A DNA stretch of 64,000 bases, taken from positions 620,001 through 684,000 of the forward strand of contig JAALGY010000015.1 in assembly GCA_032358165.1 (NCBI GenBank), written 5' to 3'. The translations under genes and the position numbers were made by a program. Shown here one piece after another: positions 35,774 through 47,700 of this stretch. The DNA is from Diplosphaera chodatii (Eukaryota > Chlorophyta > Trebouxiophyceae > Prasiolales > Stichococcaceae). Every line of letters begins with the position of its first letter. Positions within the stretch are counted from its first letter, which is position 1. The notes beneath the pieces are model-generated. The model searched no databases. It worked only from the letters and a program-made list of their open reading frames with translations, and was not told the origin of the DNA.

Positions 35774-36102
35774 CAGAAAGGAGGTTGCAAGCGGGTTGTG
35801 TCGCGTCTCGCCATGCGAATCGAACTGAACTGTCTGCAGGAAGCAGCGGCACCTGCCAACGGCATCCTACTGCCAGCAGAGCACGCTTGCACATGGTGCA
35901 CTCACCACTCATCAATCCAACCCCATATATATTGCACACTTCGATGCATGTTGCGCATCATCCACAAATCACAATGTCCTGTCCAGATCTGCATCAAAAC
36001 TGATTGGACTGCTTCAAGATCATGCTGGTCTATCATGAGCTGTGCCAAAGGCTATGGCGGTAGAGTGGGTTGACCTGTTGGCGGAAGCTGTGCGGCACCA
36101 TC

Positions 36103-38381
36103 ATGTGTGGGCGAACAAGGGTGACAATGGGTCGCCAGCAGGTGGCAGCCGCGGCTCGCACAAGACCAGAGCGCTGGCGCAATGCAGACAGGTGCAGGCC
36201 CGCTCAGCAGTCTGGAACCCTGGTGTGCATGCCGGTACGAAACACCATTAGACCTTGATGCAGCTGACATGAGTATATGTGTCGGCATCAACTGCAGCTT
36301 TCAGCCCAGCTACAATCTGTCGCCGGGGCATGACGCACCGGTGGTGCTGCCGGGCGCTGTTGATGAGCGTGATGTGCAGACCATGCGGTGAGCGACCATG
36401 CAACATGCATTGCCGCTGGCTGCACGGACTGCCTACAAAGGTACTTGCGTTCAAATGCACGGGTCCTGGTTTTGATGACAGATGGGGACTTGTGCCAAGC
36501 TGGACGAAGAAGGGCACCAAGCCTGACCATTTCAGGATGGTGCGCAGCCTGTGCACGGCCTGCCACCACTGTGTACAGCCGCTGCCCCGTTGCTATGTAA
36601 GAGCATGTCGACCTTACTGTTCCTCCACTCTCTCACAGTTGCCTCTCACATGCAGTTCAATGCACGGAGCGAGACTGTGCAGGAGAAGTCTGTGTTCAGT
36701 CGCCTGCTGTCCAGCCAGCGCTGCATGTTCATGTGCGAGGGCTTCTACGAGTGGAAGAAGGTGGGTGACCTCGACCACCATGCTGCTGCTGCTGCGTTGG
36801 AATGAGACTAGGCCACTCAGCAGGAGTGTGTTCACCCACCTCCTGAAGTGTCAGAGCAGTGTGTTTCGTGAGTGAGGCAAACCACAGCGCCTGAAACGCA
36901 GGACGGCAGCAAGAAGCAGCCGTACTACATCAGCCTGGGCGAGGGCGCCGTGCTGCACATGGCGGCGCTGTACGATGTGTGGCACACGGGCGAGGACAAT
37001 GAGACGCTCGGCACCTTCACCATCCTGACCACCGACAGCTCCCCGCGCCTCCGCTGGTGCGGGCCATGTGGGCATCCCACTGTGCAACGCAGCACTCCAA
37101 GACTCTGCGGAGTCAGGCACGCCTGCCATCAGCCTTCGCCATGTCACGGTTGCTGAGGACGTGCTGTTTGCTGACCCTTGCAGGCTGCATGACCGGATGC
37201 CTGTGCTGCTGACGACAGTTGAGGCGCAGGACGCGTGGCTGGGTGACAAGATGGATTTCAAGTGCGCCGTGGGATATGGCGACTTGCTTGCCCTGTGCAC
37301 CGCACCACCTCGCAAAGTTGCCACGCACATCGGATGATGAGCATGGATGATTGACCTGCTGTGTATCGGCAGGATCCTGAACAGCCTTGTGACGCCCTTC
37401 AATGGCGAGGTACGCACCACCATGAGTAGGAGCGGGAGTACTGTGACATGTTGCAGCAATCCTTGGCCGCAACACCGCACTGTTTTCAGATTCGTCGATA
37501 TGCTGCAGGAGATGGTCTGGCATGAGGTGACCCCGGAAATGGGCAAGGTGTCATTCCAGGGTCCCAGCTGCTGCAAGCCTCTCAAGAAAGGCCCAGGCAT
37601 CACGGCCTTCTTCAAGTCACCAGGCGCACGTGGCAAGACTGGTGGGCATGGTGTGTTCGTCAAACTACTGGCCAGATGCTCTCCATACTCACGACTGCAG
37701 TGGACTGTATGCCTAGTTGTTACATGTGGGGACAAACCTGATGGCCTTTCTTGCGAACTGCTCTGATAGGTAGGAAGGCAGGAGACGCAAAGGCAGTAGA
37801 TGCAGCATCAGCCGGCAGCGCACCAGCCGTGCGGCCAGCAGGCACAGGTGGCAAGGCAGCAGAGGCAGCGCACCCTTCTTCAGGCACGCAGCCAGGGCCC
37901 GACAACGCAGCGGTGAAGGCTGAAGTGAAGGCTGAGCCAGATGGGCATGCCCCCGCAGCATCGACCAAGCCTGCTGGCGAGCAGTGCACACCAGACGCAG
38001 GCCCAGGTTCGTCAAATGTGGCTGTTCAATGCGGACAGCCGGTTGTGGTCGTTTCAGCAGGCCTTTGACAAGTTGTCAGACACGCCAGCAGGCTCACTCC
38101 CTCCGTGCGCCTGTGCTGCAGCGCTGCCACTGAACCCCGACGATGACCCAGCAGAGGTGAAGCGAGAGGAACAGACACAGGAGCCGAGCAGCCAGCCATG
38201 CAGCCAGCAAGACGGCGAAGGAAGCAGCCAGCAGGCCTCGGCGCCTCACACGGGGCAAAAGCGATCCGCACCCGGCGCCTCGCCAGCGGCGGGGTCGCAT
38301 GCTGGCAAGCGGCAAAAGCACGAGGTGCCCTCGCCCGCCAAGGGCCAGAAAACAATGCAGGCCTTCTTTGCTGCGAAGTAA
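36103..38381 (+). CDS. HMCES: HMCES/SRAP abasic-site DNA-protein crosslink protein
   Basis: This protein caps abasic sites in single-stranded DNA through a covalent thiazolidine at Cys2. Exons are 36103-36191, 36298-36387, 36482-36539, 36656-36760, 36902-37056, 37184-37261, 37373-37409, 37509-37641 and then 37750-38381, the last probably holding one more small intron. The start gives MCGRTR, exposing Cys2 after Met removal. Other SRAP signatures are PSYNLSPG, RWGLVPSW, FNARSET, CEGFYEWKK (catalytic Glu) and HDRMPV (catalytic His). The tail is Ala/Gly/Lys-rich and disordered, with GITAFFKSP and a C-terminal QKTMQAFF, both like PCNA-binding PIP boxes. Within the last exon two frames must be joined; a GTGAAG...ACGCAG intron at about 37912-37998 does this, but other choices exist. 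Confidence 0.9.
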
Positions 38382-38787
38382 GTTTGGTTGCCTGTTTGTG
38401 GTTTCAGAAGAGCACTGGTTTCCGTGCTGTTACGTTTTGATCCTGTCCCAGCTCATTCATCTCTACAACAATGTGCTGTGCTACAACGCTTCAGCATGCC
38501 AATTACTGTATGTACACGTTGAGACGCTTGTTCACAGCTGCCTACCGCCCAACCCATGTTCCAACTATAACGTCAGATGTAAGTACACAAAAGGCCGGAA
38601 CTTCAGTGCTCAGCCGGTTCTCTGATGGTACATTGTTATGGTCAAACTAGAATCCAGCCTTTGCATAATTGCTCAGGCGCATAATTTGTCGGCTGATGTG
38701 CTATCCGCATGCTGCGTGTTATGTGGATGACCCAAACAGCTTGCCAGAAGTTGCTGCAGATGTAGTCAGACGCCCGCTGCTGTTGCC
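38382..38787. other. Convergent intergenic region
   Basis: These 406 bases lie between the HMCES stop (+) and the giant-gene stop (-) and contain two 3' UTRs. No terminator or polyadenylation motif could be assigned with confidence. Confidence 0.5.
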
Positions 38788-41700
38788 TCAGCTGAATAAT
38801 GTAGCCAGCAGCTCCTGCAACTCTTGCAGCCAACTGGCCCCTGCTGGAGTGCAACCAACCCCGCCTGCGGTTTGCAAGATTGTTTCTGCAACATTGAGTG
38901 ATTTTCAGGCCAAGTGTCATGCGTTCCTACCCGGAACAGTCGCCGCCTGACGTGAATATGCACCAGGCCAAATGCTGCATTTGACAGGGCATTCTCTGCC
39001 GGGAACACGGCAGCACCTGCACCACCGTCACTAGAGTCGTCGCACACACTCTCCAGCAGCTGCGATACTCGTCGCAATGAAACAGCACCGCTGCTGCCAT
39101 CGCCCTGCTGTTGCTGCGACACGGCGCCAAAGACTGCAGACACCTCTTTGGCCGATAGACCAACTGCCGCTGCTATAGTCTCTGGACGCTGCTCCACCCC
39201 GTCCTAGCAGGCACCAGCAAGATGTGTAACTGTGCAGCAGATTGGGCGAGCTGTACCTGTGCAGCTGTATGCCGACCAGCATGCAACGGATGGACACACA
39301 GGCATCCGAGCTGCTATGCTTAGGATTTGAGTTGTGAACCTCCGCACCTGTGCAGGGAGACTGGACAAAGGCATCCGATGTGACGCTGCGGACACTGCGG
39401 CAGACGCCTCCATAGCTGAGCAGCACCGCAGCACCAATGAGACAGCCTCTCGCAGCGCATGCAGCACTGCGGACAGTCTTTGCCGCAGCCTTGCACTGAC
39501 GTCGGCAGCATCTGCCACTGCTGTAGCTGCGCCCCGGCGACTTGCCTCTGCTGTCGCCTTGGCAGCCTGCGCCAGTCTCGACAGCCGTCAGAGGAGCCAC
39601 AGGCAGCACAGGCCTGGCCATTTGCGCAAACATAGCAGTGCGTGGCAGAATCGCCACAAGTCGGGTGTCACCCGCTTCATCTCAGCCCTGTCGGCATGTC
39701 ACCCAAAAAGAGCCACAGCTTGCCTGCAGCTCGGCGCGCAGGCCCTGCGCCTCTGCGTGCACGCTGCCAAGCTGTGCCTGCAGCTGTGCTGCAACCGCCG
39801 CCTGCGCAGCAGCTTCTGTCACACGGCCCGCCTGCTCTGCAGCCTCCCTGCAGCAGGCAGTCAGCGAATCCTTTGTGGTGCGACAATTCTTTGGGCTTGC
39901 ATCATGATATATGCAAGCTGAACAGGCCAGTACGCCCCCACATGCAAGAGGGATGAGAGGACCATGCTGGCTTATGACAGTCTGGAGGAAGCTGCAATGG
40001 CGGCCTCACCTCTGCAGCCGAGCAATGGTCTGCCGAGCCTCCCGCAGCGCCGCTTCTTTGCTGGCTACGGCAGCACTGAGCTGCTGCTGCCGCTGCTCCG
40101 CCTGCGAGTCACTGCCAACTGCCGTCGCTGCTGCCTGCGCCCTCGCCTCTGCGGCTTCGAGCACCGCGATCTGCAACCCTCAAGGTGCAACGTCAGTACC
40201 TCTGGCGCGCATGCAGAGCCTGTTCTATGGCAGGGTGAGAGCCGTGCTGCGGTCACACTGCAACGGAAGCTCACTTGGGCACGCAGGTCTTTGACGAGGT
40301 CTGCCTTGGCAGCCAGAGCCGCCTTCACATCTTGCGCGGCTGCCTCCGCCCCCTGGCGCAGCACCCTCTCTGCTGCCAATGCTGCTGCATCTCCCGAAGC
40401 ACCGTCTGCCCGTTGCTTCTCAGCCGCCACCGCCCGCCGCAGCCGAACAACCTCCGCCTTGGCAACTGCCAGGCTGCTGCGACACTCCTGCAGGTCGACG
40501 AGACCCATGAAACATCACAGTAGGGCCCTGCAGTGCCAGCATGTACACCTGACTGTAGGTTGTCCCTGACAGGCCCGTGTTTTTATGTGTACCTGCAGGG
40601 CCTGAGCCTCGGACTGCGCCGCTGCCTGCGCTGCTGCTGCAGCAGATGATGCAGAGGAAGTAGCTGCGGCTCGCTGCGCAGCCGCCTCGGCCCTTGCAGC
40701 CTTGGCATCACTGCTGGTTTGCGCTGCCACCTACAAACACCGCGTGGCGCTGTACTGTGAGTTGTGAGGAGCCGAGGCAAGCACCGATGGATGGAAACAG
40801 GCCGAATGCAGGCAGCATGTCCCGGCTTTTCAAATCCAACAACTGCGAGTCAGAATGGGGAACATTGAAGCAGAGAAGGGGGCACCTGCTGCGCTGCGGC
40901 GGCCGCTGCCTCTGCTCCCAGCCGCTGCTGCCGCTCATAGTCGGCAGCCCGCAGCGCTGAGGCGAGCGCCTCGCTCTCCAGGGCAGCAGCCACCTCGCGT
41001 GCTGCAGCAGCAGCGTCCCCTGGAGCAGCGACACGAGGCACACATGTCAATTACCGCCACGTCAATGGCGACACGCGATACAGATTTGCAGCCGCTGCTG
41101 TGCATGGTTACAGCTGTGCAGTTCTGGGCAGCGGGGCAAGGGTGCACCGGCAGGGGAGTTGGTGGTCTCCTCTTTGGCCCGCAGCCGGCGCCGCTTGATC
41201 GCCTGGGGCCCAAGCCTACACGTGTGCAGGAACAGCTCCGGCCGTTGTGATGCTTCTACTGGCATGCAGTCGGGCAGCAGCGGCGTTGTGCATACATCAT
41301 ACGGTGAGCATGTGGGCCTGCCAACCTCAGCAGTGCAGCGGCCGCCTTGTCGTTCTCCTTGCCGCCTGCAGCAGGGGTTGCACTGAAACCGCCGCCGCCG
41401 GACATGGCCGCACGTAGGCGTGCATCCAGGTCGGCAACCTCTGCCGACTTGAACGCCTTATAGCGCCCAAAAAGGTGCTGCAGCTGCACTGCCTGGGTCG
41501 CAGCTTCTGCTGCAGCCTTGTCAGCCCTGCTCTGTGCTGCCTCCAGCCTGTTTGCATGCGAGGTTCACTGGATTGCTGCCTTGTCAATTGTCATCAAAAG
41601 CACTACATTTGTGTGTGGAGCCATCGTGGGCTGTGTTGTCAGAGTGCAGGGCGATGGCAACTGCAAACCCAGGAGCTCACTTGTCACACAGCTGCTGGCA

Positions 41701-44700
41701 TGCCACAACAGCATCCTCAGCAGCGCGCTCCGCCGCTCGCTCCACCGATGCGATCTGGCGCTCCGCTTCCTGCTGCACCGCCACAAGGGCGGCTTTGTGC
41801 TGCTGCGTGAGCACCTGTGCGCAGCACGCATGCTCTCGCATGCACTCATCCAGCAGGAGCGCTTGTATGCCGCATGAATGTTGCACAAACATTCAAAGCT
41901 GACCTGATGTGTGCCTTGCTTTCAAACAAGTGCACATAAACGGCCCAGCATAGAGACACAGCATATGGCACCTGACGCTCCGCATGTGCAGCCTTGCGTA
42001 GGTCGGCCACCTGCTGCCGCAGCACGCCGTTCTCGAAGGCTGCAGCATCGCCAGCCGTACTTGCTGCTGTTTCCATGTCTGCCAGCTGCCGCTCAGCTGC
42101 TTCCGCTTCCGCCTGCATGGTGCAGGAACAGGGGTTGACAGCAGCAATCTCTGGGCTTGCTGCACCGTCCAGCCCGTGCCGCTCCACACAGCGCAGGGGA
42201 TGGGGCTTGGGCACCTGCGTGGCGGCGAGGGCGGAGCCCAGGCGGCGGGCAGCATCCAGGCGGCGCCACCCCTGCAGCGCCTCCCGTGACCTGCCCCTGC
42301 AACTCCACCATCTTGTATGTCACAGCCCCCTATCCAGGATGCCACACCATGATGCACTGATTGCCAGATCCATCGCAATCAACCCCAGCTGGAGCATGGG
42401 ACTGCTCAGACTACCGATAACCAGGCTGTGATTTAGCACCTGTGCGCCTTGTGCAGATAGCCCTCGAGACCCTGGAGCGCGGAGTCCAGCAGGCTAGTGG
42501 CGGCAGCGCCTGGGTCGATCGACTCCCCGAGGCTGCGGGGCAGCAGCCCGAGTATGCGCTGTGCGGTATCTGTCTGCAGCTGAGCGAGCGCTGCGGCTGT
42601 GGTATGCTGTGCAGCTTCGGCCCTGCGCTTCTCAACATGGATGTCAAGCACAGGTGCGGCTCCAGGCATGCATTAAGATTTTCCAACGGTTATGCACACA
42701 CGCAAACTGTGTGGTCGCTGTGCATGGTCAGCGTGTGACCGTCACCTGGCAGCCTTCGCTTCCGCCTCTTCAGCGCAAGCGGACACTTGCTGCAGCGCCT
42801 CCTGCGCGGTGGTCAGCTGGCGTCGCAGCTCCTCAGCAGTTTGCAGCTGCAATCAGTGTCAAGCACGGCGTTCATCTTGGCATCCAAAACATGTGCTGGC
42901 ATGACCAGCAACTGCAAGGCCAGCGCATGCTGCTAGGAGGTGCACTGTGAGGTGCTGCTGCAGGCTGCATGCGACAGCGCACAGTACCTGCAGCTGCAGT
43001 GCCTCGCTGCACTGTGACAGGGACGTAGCCAGCGCGGTTGCCTTGTCCACACGACGCGCAGCCTTTGCCAGTGCCGCATCCTGTTGTCACGCCCATCGAG
43101 CTCAGGATATGCTCTTCCGCAATAGGGTGCAGCACACAAAGAAAATGACACTCAGTTCTAGAGTCCCATATGTCATTTTGCGAACTGCATGCACGGCGTA
43201 TCTGAACCTTGGCTCACAGAATCTCATACCTTGGTGGCAGACACAAGAGCCACCGCCTGCTGGCAGCGTGTCAGCTCACGGATGCGCCGCCGCTCTGCTG
43301 TGCCCATGTGGTGCAGCCGGTGCTGCGCAGCCTGCACAGCCGCTGCCAGCCGGTCGGCGTCGGCAAGTGCCACGGCCTTATCCACCTGCAGTTGTACAGT
43401 TCTCAAAGCCGGTGGGGACTCTGAGCGTGATTGACATCCGCAAGTTCAACGTTGTCAAACATCAAGTCGAACCAGGATAACAGCATGCGACTATATATAC
43501 CGAGTTCATGGCAACAACGCCAAGTGTCCCCACCTTGAGCGCCTCGCAATGCTCCCGCATCGCCTTCGCATCAATAGACTGCCATTGCTGAGCACTATCG
43601 ATGATCACGAGCGCGTCCGCAGCGCTGCGATGACATCATTAAAATGCAGATCTGGAGGCGCAACCCAAACCATCCAAACGATGAGGTTGCAACTACACAC
43701 ATGCACGTCACATGTGTACTTGCCAGGTGCATCAGCATCTGGGCACAGACCCACCTAGGGGCCGCCTGCCGATGGGCTGCTTGTGCGCTCGCCTGCGAAG
43801 CAGTGAGGGCTGCCTCCAGGTTCGTGATCTGTGCGGCACTGGCTGCAGCATTTGCTCGTGCAGCATCTTCAGCTGCTTGCAAGCGCTCCTGTCGATTGCA
43901 TGGTTGCTAGGATCTTGGAACTGTTGGCGTGAGCGCATGACACTATCTGTCTTAAACAGGGGCATCCAGCAGACGAAGAACATACAGGACCACAGCGCGC
44001 ACACTGAACATGCATGACTGCCGACGCAGACCTTCAGGGAAGGACACAGCGCGGCTGCCTCGCGACTGGCAGCATCTGCACGGCGCAGCTCTTTGCAACG
44101 GGCCTTCCACTTGGCTGCCCGCTGGTTCGCGGCAGCCAACGCGTCAGCAGGTTGATGCCAGAGGGCGCCGCGCGCCCCTTCTGATGCGTGTGCTGGCTGT
44201 GTGGCTGCGACATCTGTGCCAACAGCGGCCTCCGTCTGGCTGGCGGCCTCATTGTTGTCTGTGCCACACGAAGAGTCCCGGTGCGCAGTGGCAAGTGTGC
44301 CACATGCCGCATCCTGCGTTCCGCATCCAGCCATGTCGAGCTGCTGGCCGCTGTCTTCATGCTGCACTTCAGCAGTAAACTCTGGCTGATGAGGATCAGC
44401 AGCCAGCCTGGCGGCCAGCAGCTGCAGCGTCGAGCGCATGCTGCACACTGTTGCTCTCAGGTCGCTCTGTGTGTGGTTCTCTGCCACATGGTCATCTGCT
44501 CCTGTCGATGCCGACCAGGCATGAGCTGCCGTGCCTGCCGCTGGCACAGGTGGAGCTGACGATGGCGGATTGATTGCCACAGCTGCTGCGGCCGCTGCCA
44601 TGATGGATGCGGCCTCTGATTCCAGCCTCGCCAGCTGGGTGTGCAGCAGGCTCGCAAGGCTGGCAGCATCCAGTGTTGCAGCCCCTGTTGCTGCTGGCTG

Positions 44701-47700
44701 CGGCAGCGGCAGGCAGCCAGAGGGAGGCGTGCCAACGTCTGATCCCAAAGCACCGAGCAGCGCCCGAACACGCTCCTGCAGGGGCCATTTATGGCAGCAA
44801 CATTGTCGTCATGACGTTGACATGTGTGCATGTAGGTTCATGACATGATGCTGCGGGTCGTTGTAGCATCACGATGTCTGTTGAACACAGCCAGGCAGGG
44901 CACCTGCAGCTGCTGGCGCTCGTCCTGCAGGTCCTGCACCTGTGCCGCCAGCGCCGCCTGCCGGACGCTGAGGTCCCTGATGACGGCCGCCGCTGCATCT
45001 CCTATGTCATCTGCAGCAGCTGCTGCAGGTGCTGCAGCCGCGGTGGTCACCTGACCAGCGGCTCGACAGGATGCCGCTGCTTCTGTTGTTTGATCAGTGT
45101 CTGCAGCAGTTCCTGGGGCTGTGCCATCTTGCGAGCCCCACATCTGCACCGGCGCAGCCTGCTGCACAAGCTGATCTTCCACTGGGGTGGTGGAGTCCCG
45201 ATGTTCCCTCCGGCTGCTGGCCTGCTGTTGCTGCACTCGGGCGGCCTGTTGTGGTTGGCTGTCAGCGTGCTCATTGGCAGGTGTTCCTGCTTTGCTGCCA
45301 ACAAGCCCAGGCGTCTGCTGCTGCTGTTGCACAGCATGGCGCTCCTCCACTCTCGATGTGCCAACTGCCTGCGCATGCCTCGTGGGGCAACTCTGACCTC
45401 CTGCCCGAGGCTCCGGGAGATCACGTGGCTGTGGCTGCACCGGCCCTGTAGCAGGGTTGCCGAGGGTCGCACTGGCACCGGCAGGCGGCATGGTGCGCCT
45501 GTCCATGCCTGTATGCTGCAGTTCCAGTGGCGGTTCTGCCTGAGCATCTGCCGAGCAGTGCTGCAGCGCATCCTCATCGCCAGCATAGGCTATGGCTGTC
45601 GCATCAGGATGCTGCGGCACTGGCGGCTGCCGAGCTGTCCACTGCTGCTGGTTCTCCGGCTGCAGCCGGTCCAGCTGCGCCTGGAGCTGGGCCACCTGCG
45701 CATCCTGCTCGCCCAGTGCCTCCCGCATCGCGTCATGCAGTGCCTCTGCCTCCCTGTGTGTGCACCGCGCAAAGCTTTAATGCCTTTAGACCCCTGTTCA
45801 TGAATTTTCAGCTGTCCTCACCTGATGTGTAAACCAAGCTGCTGACACAAAAGCAGCTACATTTGCAGGCTGCTGAAAGGGGCCAGGCCTAGGCTGCGCA
45901 CCGCAGGCGGCGCTGTGCATCTGCCTCCGCCAGGCGCGCGGCCACCAGCTCCCGCGCCAGCTCCGGCACAGACGCCTGCTGCGGGGCCTCGGCCTCGGGT
46001 GCGCCAGGCGCGGGGCGCTTCCGCAGGATGCCGCCCCTGCGGCCGGCACCTGCATCAGCCCCACAGACGTCCTGCTGCCAGTGCGGGGCAGCTGCAGGAG
46101 TGCCTTGACACGGAAGGGGCAAGTCTGAGTGAGAGCCGTGATGCACTGATGAGTAGCTTTCATCGGCCTTCATTCAGTCCTGGTCAGACCTTGCGCAGCG
46201 GACAGCTGCTGCTGGCGCCCAAAGGAGCGCTCAATGCGCGTCAGCACCGCCTCAAGCTGGTGCACTGTCGTGATGCCCGCTTGTTCCTCTGCCTCCTGCT
46301 CCTCTGCAGCCTGCGAAGATTGACGAAACGCAAATTCTCCCTTGGTGCGGCCCTTGCTCCTAGCAGCGGTAGTCAGACCAGCGTCTCCCTCCTATTGCAC
46401 ATTCAGCGGAGCATTGACAGCTGCGCTGGCTCCAGGACTTGGTGGACAATGCCCCACCGCAGCAGCGGCTCTGGTTCGGAGACCCCCGGCGCGCCGCAGC
46501 ATTGCCTCCAACTGGGCCACCCGCTGCTCAGCCGCTGCTTGTTGCTGCTTTGCAGCTGCAGTCTCGGCCTGCCAATGGATGCAAACCCTGAGCTCCGACT
46601 ATATCGTGTAGCACGATACCATAAATGAGTAGTTAGCAAGCTGCTGTTACGCCGTAGCAGTGACAGACGAAAATTCAGGGCACCTCTGCTTCTGCTGCGC
46701 GCTGCTCATGCACAGCAGCCTCCCGATGCCGCTGCGGCTGCTGGTTGTCCACTGGTGATGCCGCCTTCAGTTCCAGCGCCAGCGCAGGCTGCGCTGCTGC
46801 TTCTGTCTGTGCGTCCTGCCACAGGTCCTCACAGGCCCTGCACAATCGAATGCTATAGCTATGAGCCTTTGCGTTACGACGTCTCCGCTCAAGTCTGCAT
46901 GACCTTGTGTAAGCGACGCAACAGCAACGTGATGCATCAATGCTGAGGATGTGTCTGTTGGCAACCTGGCATCGCACTCCGACAGCCGCTGCAGGGCTTC
47001 CTCAGCAACCAGACGCGCCTCCTCCGCCGCTGCAGCACGTGCCTCTGCACCTTCTGCTCTGTGCTGCAGCCGCGCCACGTCTGTGATGTGCTGGAGGTCT
47101 GGCGCAGCGAGCGCCTGTGGAATGTCCAAGACCGATGGCCGTGGAAGTGCATCAGGCCTGACAGAATGCTGCGCTGCATCGGCTGCCTGCACAGCAACAA
47201 CACAGACAGTTTGAGATGAGGGTTCATTAGCGAAACTTCAGCTGTTGTACGTCAAACCGTACTGTCTTTCACTGGAGGTGGGCATCTGCAGCTACAATCG
47301 CCGATGGAAGGGTTTGCATCATGTCAGAGCATGAAGGGAGCACCTGCATTTGCTTGCGCAGAGCTGCGGCCTGCAGCTGCTGCGCATCACTGCGCAGCAG
47401 CACAGCAGCCAGCTGCGCCTCCGTCTGCGACTGCGCCAGCTGCAGCGCTGCAATGCGGTTTGCCATCTCAGCAGTGCTGCCACCGCCGCTGGCCTGAATG
47501 GCGTCACGCACGGCTGCCAGCACGGCTGCATCACGGTGCTGCACCGCTTCTGCTGATGTTTGCAGGTCCACTGCCTCTGTGGTTCCTGATTGTGGACAAT
47601 CGCCCCTCAGCATGAATCACATTCGTGACTAGGCAGGCAAACAAATCTAGCCGCAGTTAGTCTGCACATGCTGAGGTACAGTGTGAGACCATGCCTACCG

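Larger units (their letters stand above)
32756..36102. other. 3.3 kb poorly resolved region with gene fragments
   Basis: No complete gene could be assembled here, although several pieces look coding and are listed separately. A high-GC stretch at 33329-33473 (+) has an open, Ser/Arg/Ala-rich frame flanked by a TCTCAG acceptor and a GTAGGT donor; it might be an exon of an unseen gene. The rest is AT-richer sequence with only short frames. Confidence 0.4.
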
